This document shows, piece by piece, positions 33,275 to 41,628 of a stretch of DNA of 64,000 bases; position 1 is the first letter of the stretch; every line of letters starts with the position of its first letter. The DNA lies in the NCBI GenBank assembly GCA_020444165.1, contig JAHLLK010000021.1, positions 1 to 64,000 of the forward strand, read 5' to 3'. Made by a program: the position numbers and the translations under genes. A model generated the notes under the pieces. It saw only the letters and a list, made by a program, of their open reading frames with translations. It ran no database searches and was not told the origin of the DNA. This DNA comes from Deltaproteobacteria bacterium. Lineage in GTDB: Bacteria > Desulfobacterota > Desulfarculia > Desulfarculales > Desulfarculaceae.

Positions 33275-34165
33275 ATGCTGCTGGAGGGATACCGTGATTT
33301 GGAGCTGGAGCACAAGAGCGGGGTGCAAGCCTTCCTGACCGCTGATCCGCCGCTTACTTCGGAGCTGACCTTCACCAATCTTTATATGTGGCGGCATCAC
33401 TACCTGCCACAGTGGCGTGAGGAGGCGGGCTGCCTGTTGGTGGTGGTCTCCCCGCCGGACACCGCGCCGTTTGGCCTGCCCCCGGTGGGCCGGGGCGATC
33501 ATGCCGCCGCGGTGGCGGCGCTGGGCCGGGATCTGGCCGCCGCCGGCCTGACCCCGCGGTTGGCCCGGGTGGGCCGGGATCTGGCTCAGAGCCTACCGGC
33601 CGAGCAATACCTGGTGGAGCACGAGCGCGACCAGGACGACTACGTGTACCTGGCCCAGGACCTCCGAGAGCTGAAGGGCCGCAAATACCACCGCAAGAAG
33701 AACCACCTGAACAAGTTTCTCCGGGCCCACCCCCGCCACGAGTACCAGCCCCTGACCGCGGAGATCTGCCGGAAGGTCCTGGACATGCAGGAGCATTGGT
33801 GCCGGCTCCGGGGCTGCGAGGACGACCCCGGCCTGGCCAGCGAGGACCTGGCCATCTGCGAGGCCATCCTGGCCCGGGAGGCGCTGGGCCTCACCGGCGG
33901 GGTGATCCTGTTGGACGGCCGGGTGGAGGCTTTCAGCCTGGGGGAGATGCTGAACCCCCAGACCGCGGTGATCCACGTGGAAAAGGCCAACCCCGAGATC
34001 GACGGCCTGTACACGGCCATCAACCAGCGCTTCTGCCAGGAGGCCTGGTCCGGAGCGGAATTCATCAACCGGGAGCAGGACCTGGGCTTGGAGGGGCTGC
34101 GGGCGGCCAAGGAGTCCTATCTGCCGCACCATCTGGAGGAAAAGTTCCGGGTGACCTGGCGCTAG
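33275..34165 (+). CDS. DUF2156 (aminoacyl-phosphatidylglycerol synthase C-terminal-like) protein
   Basis: The 296-residue protein of the GNAT-like fold matches DUF2156: TSELTFTNLYMWRHHY near residue 30, LKGRKYHRKKNHLNKFLRAH near 130, and the C-terminal INQRFCQEAWSGAEFINREQD. The full MprF flippase/synthase has this domain fused to a membrane part; here it stands alone and is soluble. It may transfer an aminoacyl or acyl group, but the substrate is unknown. GAGGGAG lies 7 nt before the ATG. Confidence 0.8.
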   Translation: MLLEGYRDLELEHKSGVQAFLTADPPLTSELTFTNLYMWRHHYLPQWREEAGCLLVVVSPPDTAPFGLPPVGRGDHAAAVAALGRDLAAAGLTPRLARVGRDLAQSLPAEQYLVEHERDQDDYVYLAQDLRELKGRKYHRKKNHLNKFLRAHPRHEYQPLTAEICRKVLDMQEHWCRLRGCEDDPGLASEDLAICEAILAREALGLTGGVILLDGRVEAFSLGEMLNPQTAVIHVEKANPEIDGLYTAINQRFCQEAWSGAEFINREQDLGLEGLRAAKESYLPHHLEEKFRVTWR

Positions 34166-34320
34166 CAGGATGCTGAAAAAGCCCCTCCATGGCCTTTTTC
34201 AACCAAACCTGACAAAAGCGCGGTTTTGTCGAGTTTGGCAAATTACTCGCTTTTTCAACGCCGCGCGATTTGGCGCCCCATCCCTGGCGCGCCTAGCCGG
34301 CTGTTTTTCAACAGCCTGCT
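34164..34320. repeat. MITE-like element with terminal inverted repeats, copy 1
   Basis: The ends AGCAGGATGCTGAAAAA and TTTTTCAACAGCCTGCT are imperfect inverted repeats of 17 bp. The interior carries GCGCGGTTTTGTC and CTTTTTCAACGCCGCGC blocks shared with 53455-53606. It has no coding capacity and overlaps the last bases of the DUF2156 gene. Confidence 0.75.
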
Positions 34321-34340
34321 GGAGTCTGGCGGAGAAATTG

Positions 34341-34460
34341 GAAGATGGGGTGCAACCCCTTTTTGTGAGCAAAAAGGGGTTGCACCCCAGAAAAGCGCGG
34401 TTTTTCTGGGGACTCCGCTGGTTTTCCCCCACCCCCTTTGCCCAAAAAACTTTATAACCC
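34341..34460. repeat. Dispersed long-hairpin repeat, copy D
   Basis: The stem GGGGTGCAACCCCTTTTTG pairs perfectly with CAAAAAGGGGTTGCACCCC around TGAG. The tail CCCCACCCCCTTTGCCC-AAAAAACTTTATAA is as in other copies, but with an extra ~30 bp insertion (AGAAAAGCGCGGTTTTTC). TGCAA replaces the GAAA of other copies on both arms, a compensatory change. Confidence 0.82.
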
Positions 34461-34570
34461 TCTGGGTTCAGTGATAGCCATCCTTCCCCGGAACACCTGC
34501 CTGAAACTGGGAAATGGCTAACAACCGTGATGGCGCGAATCCTCCAACAAACTCCCGGGAGAAGCCAGCT

Positions 34571-35047
34571 ATGACCAAGTTTTTGGAAGCCGTGCGCTGG
34601 GTGGCGCCCGGGGTGGGCCTGTATTTGGCCTTGTGGCTGGGGCAAGACGCGATGGAGCAGTTCAGTTGGCTGTGCGGCTTCACCGTGGCGCCCATCGCCG
34701 GGCTCACCGCCTTGGAGAGCCTGTTCTGGGGACAACGGGCGGCCGGGGAGTCGGGCTACGGCGCGGGCGGCCGGGGCTACCAGCGGCAATCCGCGTTCAA
34801 CAACCTGGCCATGGCCCTGACCTGCCTGCCGGTGTACCTCTTGCATTGGGGGGTCTACGCCCAGGCGGCCCTGACCACGGTGTTTCTCACCTTTTTCGGG
34901 CTCTCGGCCCTGAACCACCTGTACTCGGCCGTGCGGGAGCGGAATTTCACCTTCCGCAACCTGGCCCGGCCGGTGCTCTCGGCCGCTTTGCTCGCCCTGG
35001 TCCTGCCTTTCCTCTGGGCCGCCCTGGTCCAGGCGGCAGGTTCCTGA
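34571..35047 (+). CDS. Small integral membrane protein
   Basis: The 158-residue protein has four predicted membrane segments (about residues 10-25, 35-50, 80-110 and 135-155) separated by a Gly-rich hydrophilic loop (GESGYGAGGRGYQRQ). GGGAGAAG precedes the ATG at 34571. No signal peptide, catalytic motif or family is recognised with confidence. Its downstream region is the modular repeat array. Confidence 0.55.
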   Translation: MTKFLEAVRWVAPGVGLYLALWLGQDAMEQFSWLCGFTVAPIAGLTALESLFWGQRAAGESGYGAGGRGYQRQSAFNNLAMALTCLPVYLLHWGVYAQAALTTVFLTFFGLSALNHLYSAVRERNFTFRNLARPVLSAALLALVLPFLWAALVQAAGS

Positions 35048-35075
35048 GCCGGGAGCGGTGGCGGCTTTAGACCCA

Positions 35076-35757
35076 ACTTTCAGGCTGGCTACCAAGCCAC
35101 CTTCGGGAGCGCGCGAGCTTGGCTTGAATGATGGCCCCGCTCGACACGCAATGCCAGCAGCGGCACGCTGCCGCGAGTGCATTGGTTCATTACCAAGCCA
35201 ACTTCGGGAGTACGCGAGCTTGGCTTGAATGATGGCCCCGCCCGACACGCAATGCCAGCAGCGGCACGCTGCCGCGTTGGCCAGGGTATTTGCCAGCCCA
35301 CCTACGGGAGCGCGCGGCATTGGCTTGAATGATGGCCTTCCCCGACACGATACGCCAGCAGCGGCACGCTGCCGGCACGCTGCCCAGACCCCTGCTTTCA
35401 GGCTGGCTACCAAGCCACCTTCGGGAGCGCGCGAGCTTGGCTTGAATGATGACCTTCCCCGACACGATACGCCAGCAGCGGCACGCTGCCACGACACGCA
35501 ATGCCAGCAGCGGCACGCTGCCGCGTTGGCCAGGGTATTTGCCAGCCCACCTACGGGAGCGCGCGGCATTGGCTTGAATGATGGCCTTCCCCGACACGAT
35601 ACGCCAGCAGCGGCACGCTGCCCCGACACGATACGCCAGCAGTGGCACGCTGCCCCGAGTGCATTGGTTCATTACCAAGCCAACTTCGGGAGCGTTTGGC
35701 CTTGGCTTGAATGATGGCCCCGCTCGACACGTAATGCCAGCAGTGGCACGCTGCCCG
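35076..35757. repeat. Modular palindromic repeat array (six units, three types)
   Basis: Six units share the core GGCTTGAATGATG and the 3' hairpin GCAGCG-GCA-CGCTGC. Each unit begins with one of three prefixes: X (TTTCAGGCTGGCTACC), Y (GTGCATTGGTTCATTACC) or Z (GTTGGCCAGGGTATTTGCC). The order is X, Y, Z, X, Z, Y. A first hairpin (CCAAGC/GCTTGG) varies with pairing kept. Extra copies of the terminal hairpin sit after units 3, 4 and 5. No protein is likely here; the long open frames are a by-product of the repeat. Confidence 0.8.
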
Positions 35758-35758
35758 C

Positions 35759-36190
35759 TCAAACCGCTAGTTTCTTAATATTTTCCAAGGCTTGGCGGGC
35801 CAATTCGTTTTTTTCCTGCTGACGCTGGGCCAGGGCCTCGGTTTTGGCCCGCAGGAAGTAGTAGAGGTCTTCCCGGTCCTGGGCCGGCAGGAGGGCCACC
35901 AGGGCGGCCAGTTCGCGGCCCAGGCCTTCCAGGCCCAGGGCCAGGCCGCCCGGGGGGTCCGGGGGTGGGGGTGGGGGCCCGAACACCATTTGCTCCGGGT
36001 CCAGGCCGGCCAAGCCGGCGGCCAGCTCCAGGAGCCGGTCGGGCATGAGGCGGGTCCCGGTCTCGTAGCGATTGTACTGGGCCTGACTGAGGCCGAGGCG
36101 GGCGGCGTAATCGGCCTGGGTCTCGGCGCCGCGCAGTTCCTTCAGGCGCTGTCCCACGCGCAGGGCGATGTGACGGTGTGACTCCCGCAT
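35759..36190 (-). CDS. XRE-family transcriptional regulator
   Basis: The 143-residue protein has an N-terminal helix-turn-helix (VGQRLKELRGAETQADYAARL, recognition helix in SQAQYNRYETG). A proline run and a Glu/Gln-rich helical tail (DREDLYYFLRAKTEALA) that may dimerise follow. CGGGAG precedes the ATG by few bases. A palindrome at 36207-36224 lies right upstream, so autorepression is likely. Its other targets are unknown. Confidence 0.78.
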   Translation of the reverse strand: MRESHRHIALRVGQRLKELRGAETQADYAARLGLSQAQYNRYETGTRLMPDRLLELAAGLAGLDPEQMVFGPPPPPPDPPGGLALGLEGLGRELAALVALLPAQDREDLYYFLRAKTEALAQRQQEKNELARQALENIKKLAV

Positions 36191-36206
36191 AAACTACCGT
36201 ACCTTT

Positions 36207-36224
36207 GTTTAGCGTATTGTAAAC
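36207..36224. promoter_or_regulatory. Probable autoregulatory operator of the XRE gene
   Basis: GTTTA-N8-TAAAC palindrome 17 bp before the XRE start codon. On the minus strand it overlaps a -35-like TTTACA followed at 16 bp by TACGGT. A repressor bound here would block that promoter. Confidence 0.5.
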
Positions 36225-36488
36225 CGCCCCAACCCCGCCGTCCAGTGCTAAAAGCGCTCGTCTCCGCCGGATTCGCGGCCCGGGCCCGGAGGGGCCACGA
36301 TTTCCCGGATGGCCTTCCTGGCTCAGCTTACTTGTCCCCCGGGCGGGAAGGTTTTAACATGCCGAGGGGAGCTTGCCCCGTGAAGTATTTTTACCAACAG
36401 ATGACCCGGGGTGATCATTTTTTGGTGGGTCGGCGGGGGCGGGAGCGACGGGACGGGCCCTCAGGAAAAGGCCCGGGCAGAGGGGGCG

Positions 36489-37751
36489 ATGGCGGCAGCG
36501 CGCAAACCAGGGAGATGGGCTCGGCTGGTGGCCCTCTGGGTGGCCGGGTGCCTGGTGGCGGGGGTGGGCTGCGGCGAGCTGGGCCTGGCCGTGCAGGACC
36601 AGGCGCAGTCGGCGCAGGCGTGCCTTTTGTTCGGACGGGTGCGGAGCCCGAACCACCCCGGGGCGCCGGTGGTGGTGGCGGCCTACACCCCGTCCCAGGA
36701 GGGCCGGGACCTGGAGGGCTGGGCCCTGACCCGGGAGGGCGAGTTGTTTCTTTTGCATCTGCCGGCTGGGCGCTACTTTTTGGTGGCCTTGGTGGATCTG
36801 AACCACAACCATACCCCCGACGCCGGGGAGCCCCTGGGCATTTACGGCGAGGAGGGGGTGATGGTGGCTTCCCCGGGCGAGGCGGTGGGCGAGCTGACCC
36901 TCACGGTGGACAACGGCAAGCTCCCCAAGGGTTTTCCGGCCCTGGGGGAGAAGATCAAGGCCCGGGCCGAGGATTTGCCCGACCCGCGGCCCGGCGCCGT
37001 GGCCGACCTGAACAGCCCTTACTTCGCGGCTGCCTATGGCGAGGTGGGCCACTGGGCCCCCGGGCAGTTTTGGGAGGAGGTGGGGGGCAACATCTTTTTC
37101 CTGGAGCCCTATGACCCGGCCCGCACCCCGCTGTTGTTCGTGCATGGGGCAGGGGGCTCGCCCCAGGATTTCCGGGAGTTCTTCCGCCGCCTGGACCGCC
37201 CCAAATACCAGGCGTGGTTCTTTAATTATCCCTCGGGCTTGGGCCTGGAGGGCATGGCCCGCCTGCTCTCGGAAAAGCTGGTGGACCTGCACGAGCGCTA
37301 CGCCTTTTCGCGGTTGGTGATCGTGGCCCACGGCATGGGCGGCCTGGTGGTGCGCTCCTTTCTGGTGGATTATGGCCTGCTGCATCCTTATGTGAAGGTG
37401 TTCGTGTCCATCTCCACCCCCTGGGGCGGCGAGGACCTGGCGGCCACCGGGCGGTCGCTCTGGCCGGTGGCGCCGCGCTCCTGGGAGGACGTGGCCCCGG
37501 GCAGCCCCCTTCTGCGGCATATCTATGCCAAGCGCCTGCCGGGCCCGGTGAAGTTTTATCTCATTTTCGGCTACACCCCGGAGGCCAGCCTGCTCAGGCC
37601 GACCAACGATGGGGCGGTGACCCTGGCCAGCCAGACCGATCCCCGGGCCCTCAAGGAGGCCAAGGGCAGCTACGGCTTCCGGGAGGACCACCTGAGTATC
37701 TTGGCCAGCCACGACGTGTTGGTGTTTACCGAGAGCTTGTGGGGCAAGTGA
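36489..37751 (+). CDS. Lipase-like alpha/beta-hydrolase lipoprotein lacking the nucleophile serine
   Basis: The 420-residue protein has a signal peptide with lipobox VAGVGC, an N-terminal ~150-residue domain and an alpha/beta-hydrolase domain. The oxyanion region is LLFVHGAGGSPQDF. The nucleophile elbow, normally GHSMGG in PGAP1/triacylglycerol lipase relatives, reads AHGMGGLVVRSF: the serine codon is replaced by GGC. The acid (PTNDGAVTL) and histidine (REDHLSIL) regions are kept. It is probably catalytically dead or uses another residue, and may act as a binding protein. GAGGGGG precedes the ATG at 36489. Confidence 0.8.
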   Translation: MAAARKPGRWARLVALWVAGCLVAGVGCGELGLAVQDQAQSAQACLLFGRVRSPNHPGAPVVVAAYTPSQEGRDLEGWALTREGELFLLHLPAGRYFLVALVDLNHNHTPDAGEPLGIYGEEGVMVASPGEAVGELTLTVDNGKLPKGFPALGEKIKARAEDLPDPRPGAVADLNSPYFAAAYGEVGHWAPGQFWEEVGGNIFFLEPYDPARTPLLFVHGAGGSPQDFREFFRRLDRPKYQAWFFNYPSGLGLEGMARLLSEKLVDLHERYAFSRLVIVAHGMGGLVVRSFLVDYGLLHPYVKVFVSISTPWGGEDLAATGRSLWPVAPRSWEDVAPGSPLLRHIYAKRLPGPVKFYLIFGYTPEASLLRPTNDGAVTLASQTDPRALKEAKGSYGFREDHLSILASHDVLVFTESLWGK

Positions 37752-37782
37752 GGCCCGGCCGGGCCAGGGAGAATGGGTTATC

Positions 37783-38244
37783 TTGATTAAAATCCTGGTG
37801 ATTTATCATTCGCAGGGCGGGAACACCCGCCGTCTGGCCGAGGCCGCGGCCGCCGGCGCGGCGGCGGTGGAAGGCGTGAGCGTGATGCTGAAGACCGCGG
37901 GCGAGGCCGGGCTGGCCGATCTGGCCGGGTGCCGGGGCCTCCTGTTGGGCTCGCCGGAGTACTTCGGCTACATGGCCGGGGCCTTGAAGGACTTCTTCGA
38001 CCGGACCTATGAGGCCGGGCGGGAAAGGCGCGAGGTGTTCAAGAAACCCTACGCCGTGTTCATCAGCGCGGGCAACGACGGCAGTGGGGCCTTGGCCTCC
38101 ATCGAGCGCATCGCCCGGGGCTATCCTCTCAAAAAGGTGCAGGAGGCCGTGGTGATCCAGGGGCCGCCGGACCAGGCCGCGCTGGAGCGGGTGCGGGAGC
38201 TGGGCCAGACCCTGGCCGCGGGGTGCGAGGCCGGGATCTTCTGA
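37783..38244 (+). CDS. Flavodoxin-like FMN protein
   Basis: The 153-residue protein has the flavodoxin phosphate loop VIYHSQGGNTRRLAEAAAAG, LLLGSPEYFGYMAGALKDFFDR around the isoalloxazine site, and FISAGNDGSGALASIE near the second loop. It resembles small NAD(P)H-quinone oxidoreductase/flavodoxin proteins. The start is a TTG at 37783. It follows the lipase-like gene after 31 nt and could be co-transcribed. Redox partner unknown. Confidence 0.82.
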   Translation: MIKILVIYHSQGGNTRRLAEAAAAGAAAVEGVSVMLKTAGEAGLADLAGCRGLLLGSPEYFGYMAGALKDFFDRTYEAGRERREVFKKPYAVFISAGNDGSGALASIERIARGYPLKKVQEAVVIQGPPDQAALERVRELGQTLAAGCEAGIF

Positions 38245-38262
38245 GCCGTGTGCCTCCCCGGC

Positions 38263-39606
38263 TCAGTCCAGGGACACTTCCACCCGGTCGCGGCCGTTCT
38301 CCTTGGCCCGGTACAGGGCTTGGTCGGCCCGATTGAGGGTCTGCTCCAGGGGCTCGCTGGCCGGGCGGCACAGGGCCACCCCCAGGCTGATGGTGAAGCC
38401 GAAGCTCTGGCCCTCCCAGTCCAGTTCCAGGCCGGCCACCGCCCGCCGCAGCCGCTCGGCCGCTTCCCGGGTCTGGTCCAGGCCGGTCTCCGGCAGGATA
38501 ATCGCGAACTCCTCTCCGCCCAGGCGGCCCAACAGGTCGGCTTCCCGCAAGAACCGGCGCAGGCAGTGGCACAGCCCCTTCAGGGCCAGGTCCCCGGCCC
38601 CGTGGCCCAGGGTGTCGTTGAGGTACTTGAAATGGTCCACGTCCAACTGGATCACGGCCAGGTCCCGGCCGTAGCGGGCAGCGCGCTCCATCTCGGTGGC
38701 CGCGGCCTCGAAAAAGGCCCGGCGGTTCAGCGCCGCAGTGAGGGGGTCAGTGGCGGCCATGGTCCGCAGGCGGTTCTCCAGGTCCTTGCGGAGGGAGATG
38801 TCGCGAAAGAACCAGATGCGCCCGCCGCTGGTGCGGTCGGGGTTGGTCAGGGCCTTGGAGTGCACGGTGAACACCTGCCCGGTGGCGAGGCCGGTTTCAT
38901 CCCCGGCCAGCTCCCGGTCCGGCTGGCGCAACAGCTCCAGGGTCAGCTCGCGGAAGGCCGCGGGGTCGTTGGCGTGCTCGGCCATGATCTCCAGGAGCGC
39001 CCGGCCGTCGCCCGGGGGGAAGTCCCGGGTGGTCAGGCCCCAGAGACGCAACAAGCGGCGGTTGTGCCGCCGCAGCCGGCCGGCCGCGTCCAGGGCCAGG
39101 ATGCCGTCGGGCGAGGTTTCCTGCTCGGTCTCCAGCCAGAGGTTCAGCTCGCGGAGTTTTTGGTTGGTTTGGGACAAATCCAGGGCCATTTTTTCCAGGT
39201 GCTGTTCCCGCTCCTTGCGGCGGTCCATCTCGCGCTTCAGGTTCAGGGCCGAATTCACCCGCGCGGCCAACTGCACCGGGTGGGGCGGCTTGAACACGTA
39301 ATCCATGGCCCCGGCCAGGAAAGCGTCCCGCAGGCTGGCGGGGTCGACCACCTGGGTGACCATGATGATGGGGATGTGGGCCAGCTCGGGGCGGCTTTTG
39401 ATGAGGTGACAAGCCTCCAGGCCGGTGATGTCGGGCATCTCGATGTCCAGGAGCACCAAGTCGAAGTCCTGGGGGCTGCCCTGCAACACCACCAAGGCCT
39501 CGCCGGCCGAGGCGGCCCCCACCACCTGCTGGTGGCCTTGGTCGTGCAACATGGCTATCAGGGCGCTGCGCTGGAATTTGGAGTCATCCACCACCAATAA
39601 GGGCAT
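38263..39606 (-). CDS. Response regulator diguanylate cyclase (REC-PAS-GGDEF)
   Basis: The 447-residue protein has a receiver at residues 1-120 (LLVVDDSKF, LVLLDIEMPD, FKPPHP), a coiled linker, a PAS-like domain (about 150-275, SPDGILALDAAGRLRRHNR) and a GGDEF domain with DVDHFKYLNDTLGH and the active motif GGEEF. It should make c-di-GMP under phosphorylation control. An RxxD-type inhibitory site is not evident before GGEEF. GGAGG lies 4 nt before the ATG. Monocistronic, no kinase nearby. Confidence 0.9.
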   Translation of the reverse strand: MPLLVVDDSKFQRSALIAMLHDQGHQQVVGAASAGEALVVLQGSPQDFDLVLLDIEMPDITGLEACHLIKSRPELAHIPIIMVTQVVDPASLRDAFLAGAMDYVFKPPHPVQLAARVNSALNLKREMDRRKEREQHLEKMALDLSQTNQKLRELNLWLETEQETSPDGILALDAAGRLRRHNRRLLRLWGLTTRDFPPGDGRALLEIMAEHANDPAAFRELTLELLRQPDRELAGDETGLATGQVFTVHSKALTNPDRTSGGRIWFFRDISLRKDLENRLRTMAATDPLTAALNRRAFFEAAATEMERAARYGRDLAVIQLDVDHFKYLNDTLGHGAGDLALKGLCHCLRRFLREADLLGRLGGEEFAIILPETGLDQTREAAERLRRAVAGLELDWEGQSFGFTISLGVALCRPASEPLEQTLNRADQALYRAKENGRDRVEVSLD

Positions 39607-39867
39607 AGCACCTCCGGGTCGGGTTCCAACGGCAAAGGCCGCAGGCCCGGTACGGGGGAATTCAGGGGAGGCAAACTGGGTTCTGCGCGGCCGCGCGCCA
39701 CAGGGGGCGGCCGGGAGGGGCGGCAGGTCTTCCGGGGCAACGGTTATTTTTACCAAGTAGAGCGAGGTATGGACAACGGTTATTTGTCTTGCCCGCGCGG
39801 CGCGGCTCCCGGGAGCCGGCGCGAACCGGAGCCAGGAGGCTGTCGGTGCGATTTCTCCGACACTCTC

Positions 39868-40362
39868 CTAAACTTCGCTCTCCCGGGCCGCCTCCACCGG
39901 CACCGGGGCCAGGGTGCGGACCAGCTCGGCCGGGTCCAGCTCCAAGAGGAGGCCCCGCCTGCCGCCGTTGATGATGAGGCGGGGCAGGTCCAGGATGGTC
40001 TTCTCCACGTATACCGGGAGCTTCTGGCGGGTGCCAAAGGGCGAGATGCCGCCCACCTGGTAGCCGGTGAGGCGGAGCGCCTCCTTGGGGTCCACCGGGT
40101 GTACGCTGCGGACCCCCAGGGTGCGGGCCAGGGTCTTGGTGGAGACCTCGCGGTCGCCGTGCATCAACACCACCAGGGGCGCGCCATGCTCGTCGGCCAT
40201 GATCAGGGTCTTGATCACCCGATGCTCCTCCACCCCCAACTCCCGGGCGGCCACCCGGGTGCCGCCTTTTTCCTCGTAGGCATAGGCATGGGGCAGAAAC
40301 GCCACCCCGGCCTCCCGCAGGAATCGCACCGCCGGGGTCACGGGGGTCTTGTCCTTGGCCAT
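39868..40362 (-). CDS. ybaK: YbaK/EbsC-type Cys-tRNA(Pro) deacylase
   Basis: The 164-residue protein of the YbaK/ProX editing family has TPAVRFLREAGVAFLPHAY at the start, the Lys of VIKTLIMADEHG and the glycine-rich VGGISPFGTRQKLPVY loop. It hydrolyses Cys mischarged on tRNA-Pro. Length is typical. GGAGTTTCC precedes the ATG. It is monocistronic. Confidence 0.9.
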   Translation of the reverse strand: MAKDKTPVTPAVRFLREAGVAFLPHAYAYEEKGGTRVAARELGVEEHRVIKTLIMADEHGAPLVVLMHGDREVSTKTLARTLGVRSVHPVDPKEALRLTGYQVGGISPFGTRQKLPVYVEKTILDLPRLIINGGRRGLLLELDPAELVRTLAPVPVEAARESEV

Positions 40363-40689
40363 GGAAACTCCTGCCTCCTCCTCGCCCCGGCCGGGACGCC
40401 GCCGGGGACCGCGGAAAAACGCTCTGCCCCGAGCTTACTCCGCCCGGCCGGGAAACTCAACGCGCCGGGTTGGGGACCGACAAAGGACCAAGCAGGGGCC
40501 GTCCGGGGCCGCAACCCGGATTTGGCGGCCCCGCTCCCCCCGGACATTACGAGCTTGCGCCCACCCCGGCCACACTCCCCCTCCCCCCCGGAGGCGGGCT
40601 GATGCTACAATACCCCAGCCTTTGCGGGGGACGCCGGGGAACCACCTTGCGGCCGGCGTTGGACCCGCCAAGCTGTGGGAGACCTGCCT
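40363..40689. other. Gene-free stretch between ybaK and the MBL-fold gene
   Basis: About 330 bp of GC-rich divergent promoter space. Open frames are shadows. No clear promoter or repeat is visible to me. Confidence 0.35.
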
Positions 40690-41388
40690 ATGACCATACC
40701 TGTCAAACCCAAAGACCCCCAAGTGGTGGCCCCCGGCGTATTCCTGGTGGGAGGGCCGGATTTCACCGACTCCCGGGACTGCCTCTGCTATCTGGCCGTG
40801 GGCAATGACGCCCGGGTGCTCCTCGATTTCGGGGCCGGACCCAGCGCGGAGCGCATCCTGGAGCTGGCCTGCCAGGCCGGCGGCGCCCCGCCCACCCATT
40901 TGCTGTTGACCCACGCCCACATCGACCACGCGGGCGGCGCGGCGCACCTGGCCCAGGAGACCGGCTTGCCGATCATGGTGCATCGCCTGGACGCCCAGAC
41001 CCTGGCCCAGGGCGACCCCCACCGCAGCGCCGCCACCTGGTACGGCCTGCAGCTCACGCCGGTCGAGAACCTGACCATCCTGACCGGGGGAGAAACCCTT
41101 CCCCTGGACCCCGGCCGGCTCTTGACCATCCTGCACGCCCCCGGCCACACCCCCGGCTCCCTGGCGGCCTGGTGCCCGGCCGGGGATTACAAGGTGCTGT
41201 TCGCCCAAGACCTGCACGGGCCCTTCCTGCCCGAGTTCGGCTCGGACCTGGAAGACTGGCGGCGCAGCATGGACGCCCTCCTGGAACTCAGAGCCGACGT
41301 GCTGTGCGAAGGACACTTCGGAGTGTACCGCCCGCGGGAAAAAGTGGAGGCCTACATCCGCCACCACCTGCGCCTGCAAGGCCACTAG
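40690..41388 (+). CDS. Metallo-beta-lactamase-fold hydrolase
   Basis: The 232-residue protein has the MBL metal motif THAHIDHAGG (near residue 80), a following HAPGHTPGS (about 150), Asp in AQDLHGP and a late His in CEGHFGVY. The set gives a binuclear Zn or Fe site as in glyoxalase II-like enzymes. A cysteine pair near residue 35 is unusual. GGGAG lies 8 nt before the ATG. Substrate unknown. Confidence 0.85.
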   Translation: MTIPVKPKDPQVVAPGVFLVGGPDFTDSRDCLCYLAVGNDARVLLDFGAGPSAERILELACQAGGAPPTHLLLTHAHIDHAGGAAHLAQETGLPIMVHRLDAQTLAQGDPHRSAATWYGLQLTPVENLTILTGGETLPLDPGRLLTILHAPGHTPGSLAAWCPAGDYKVLFAQDLHGPFLPEFGSDLEDWRRSMDALLELRADVLCEGHFGVYRPREKVEAYIRHHLRLQGH

Positions 41389-41404
41389 CGGCGGACGGGG
41401 AGTT

Positions 41405-41498
41405 TTCTTGGAGGAAGAAGAATGTGGGGGGAAACCCTTTTTTGTTCACAAAAAAGGGTTTCCCCCCACACCCCCCTTCCCCAAAAAAACTTCATGTG
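41405..41498. repeat. Dispersed long-hairpin repeat, copy E
   Basis: Best-preserved copy: GGGGGGAAACCCTTTTTTG pairs perfectly with CAAAAAAGGGTTTCCCCCC around TTCA (19-bp stem). CACACCCCCCTTCCCC and AAAAAAACTTCATGTG follow. It lies between the MBL-fold gene and the selenoprotein gene. Confidence 0.85.
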
Positions 41499-41628
41499 TT
41501 TAAACAGGATGGGCGGCAGCCATCCACAAGCAGGAATAACCGCCGAAAGTGGGGGATTGGCTGGAAACAATGAGAAGCCTGACGGAGAAATGGTTCCGAC
41601 AGGCTCCTAAGCAGGTCGGGAGGAGACC

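Noticed and set aside
34199..35629. A 476-codon open frame on the minus strand across the MITE, a membrane-protein gene and the modular array
   Set aside because: Its sequence repeats with the array units, has no ribosome site and runs antisense to the membrane-protein gene. It is a product of the repeats, not a protein.
35076..35757. Integron attC array
   Set aside because: No GTTRRRY core sites, no cassettes with ORFs between the palindromes, and no integrase nearby.
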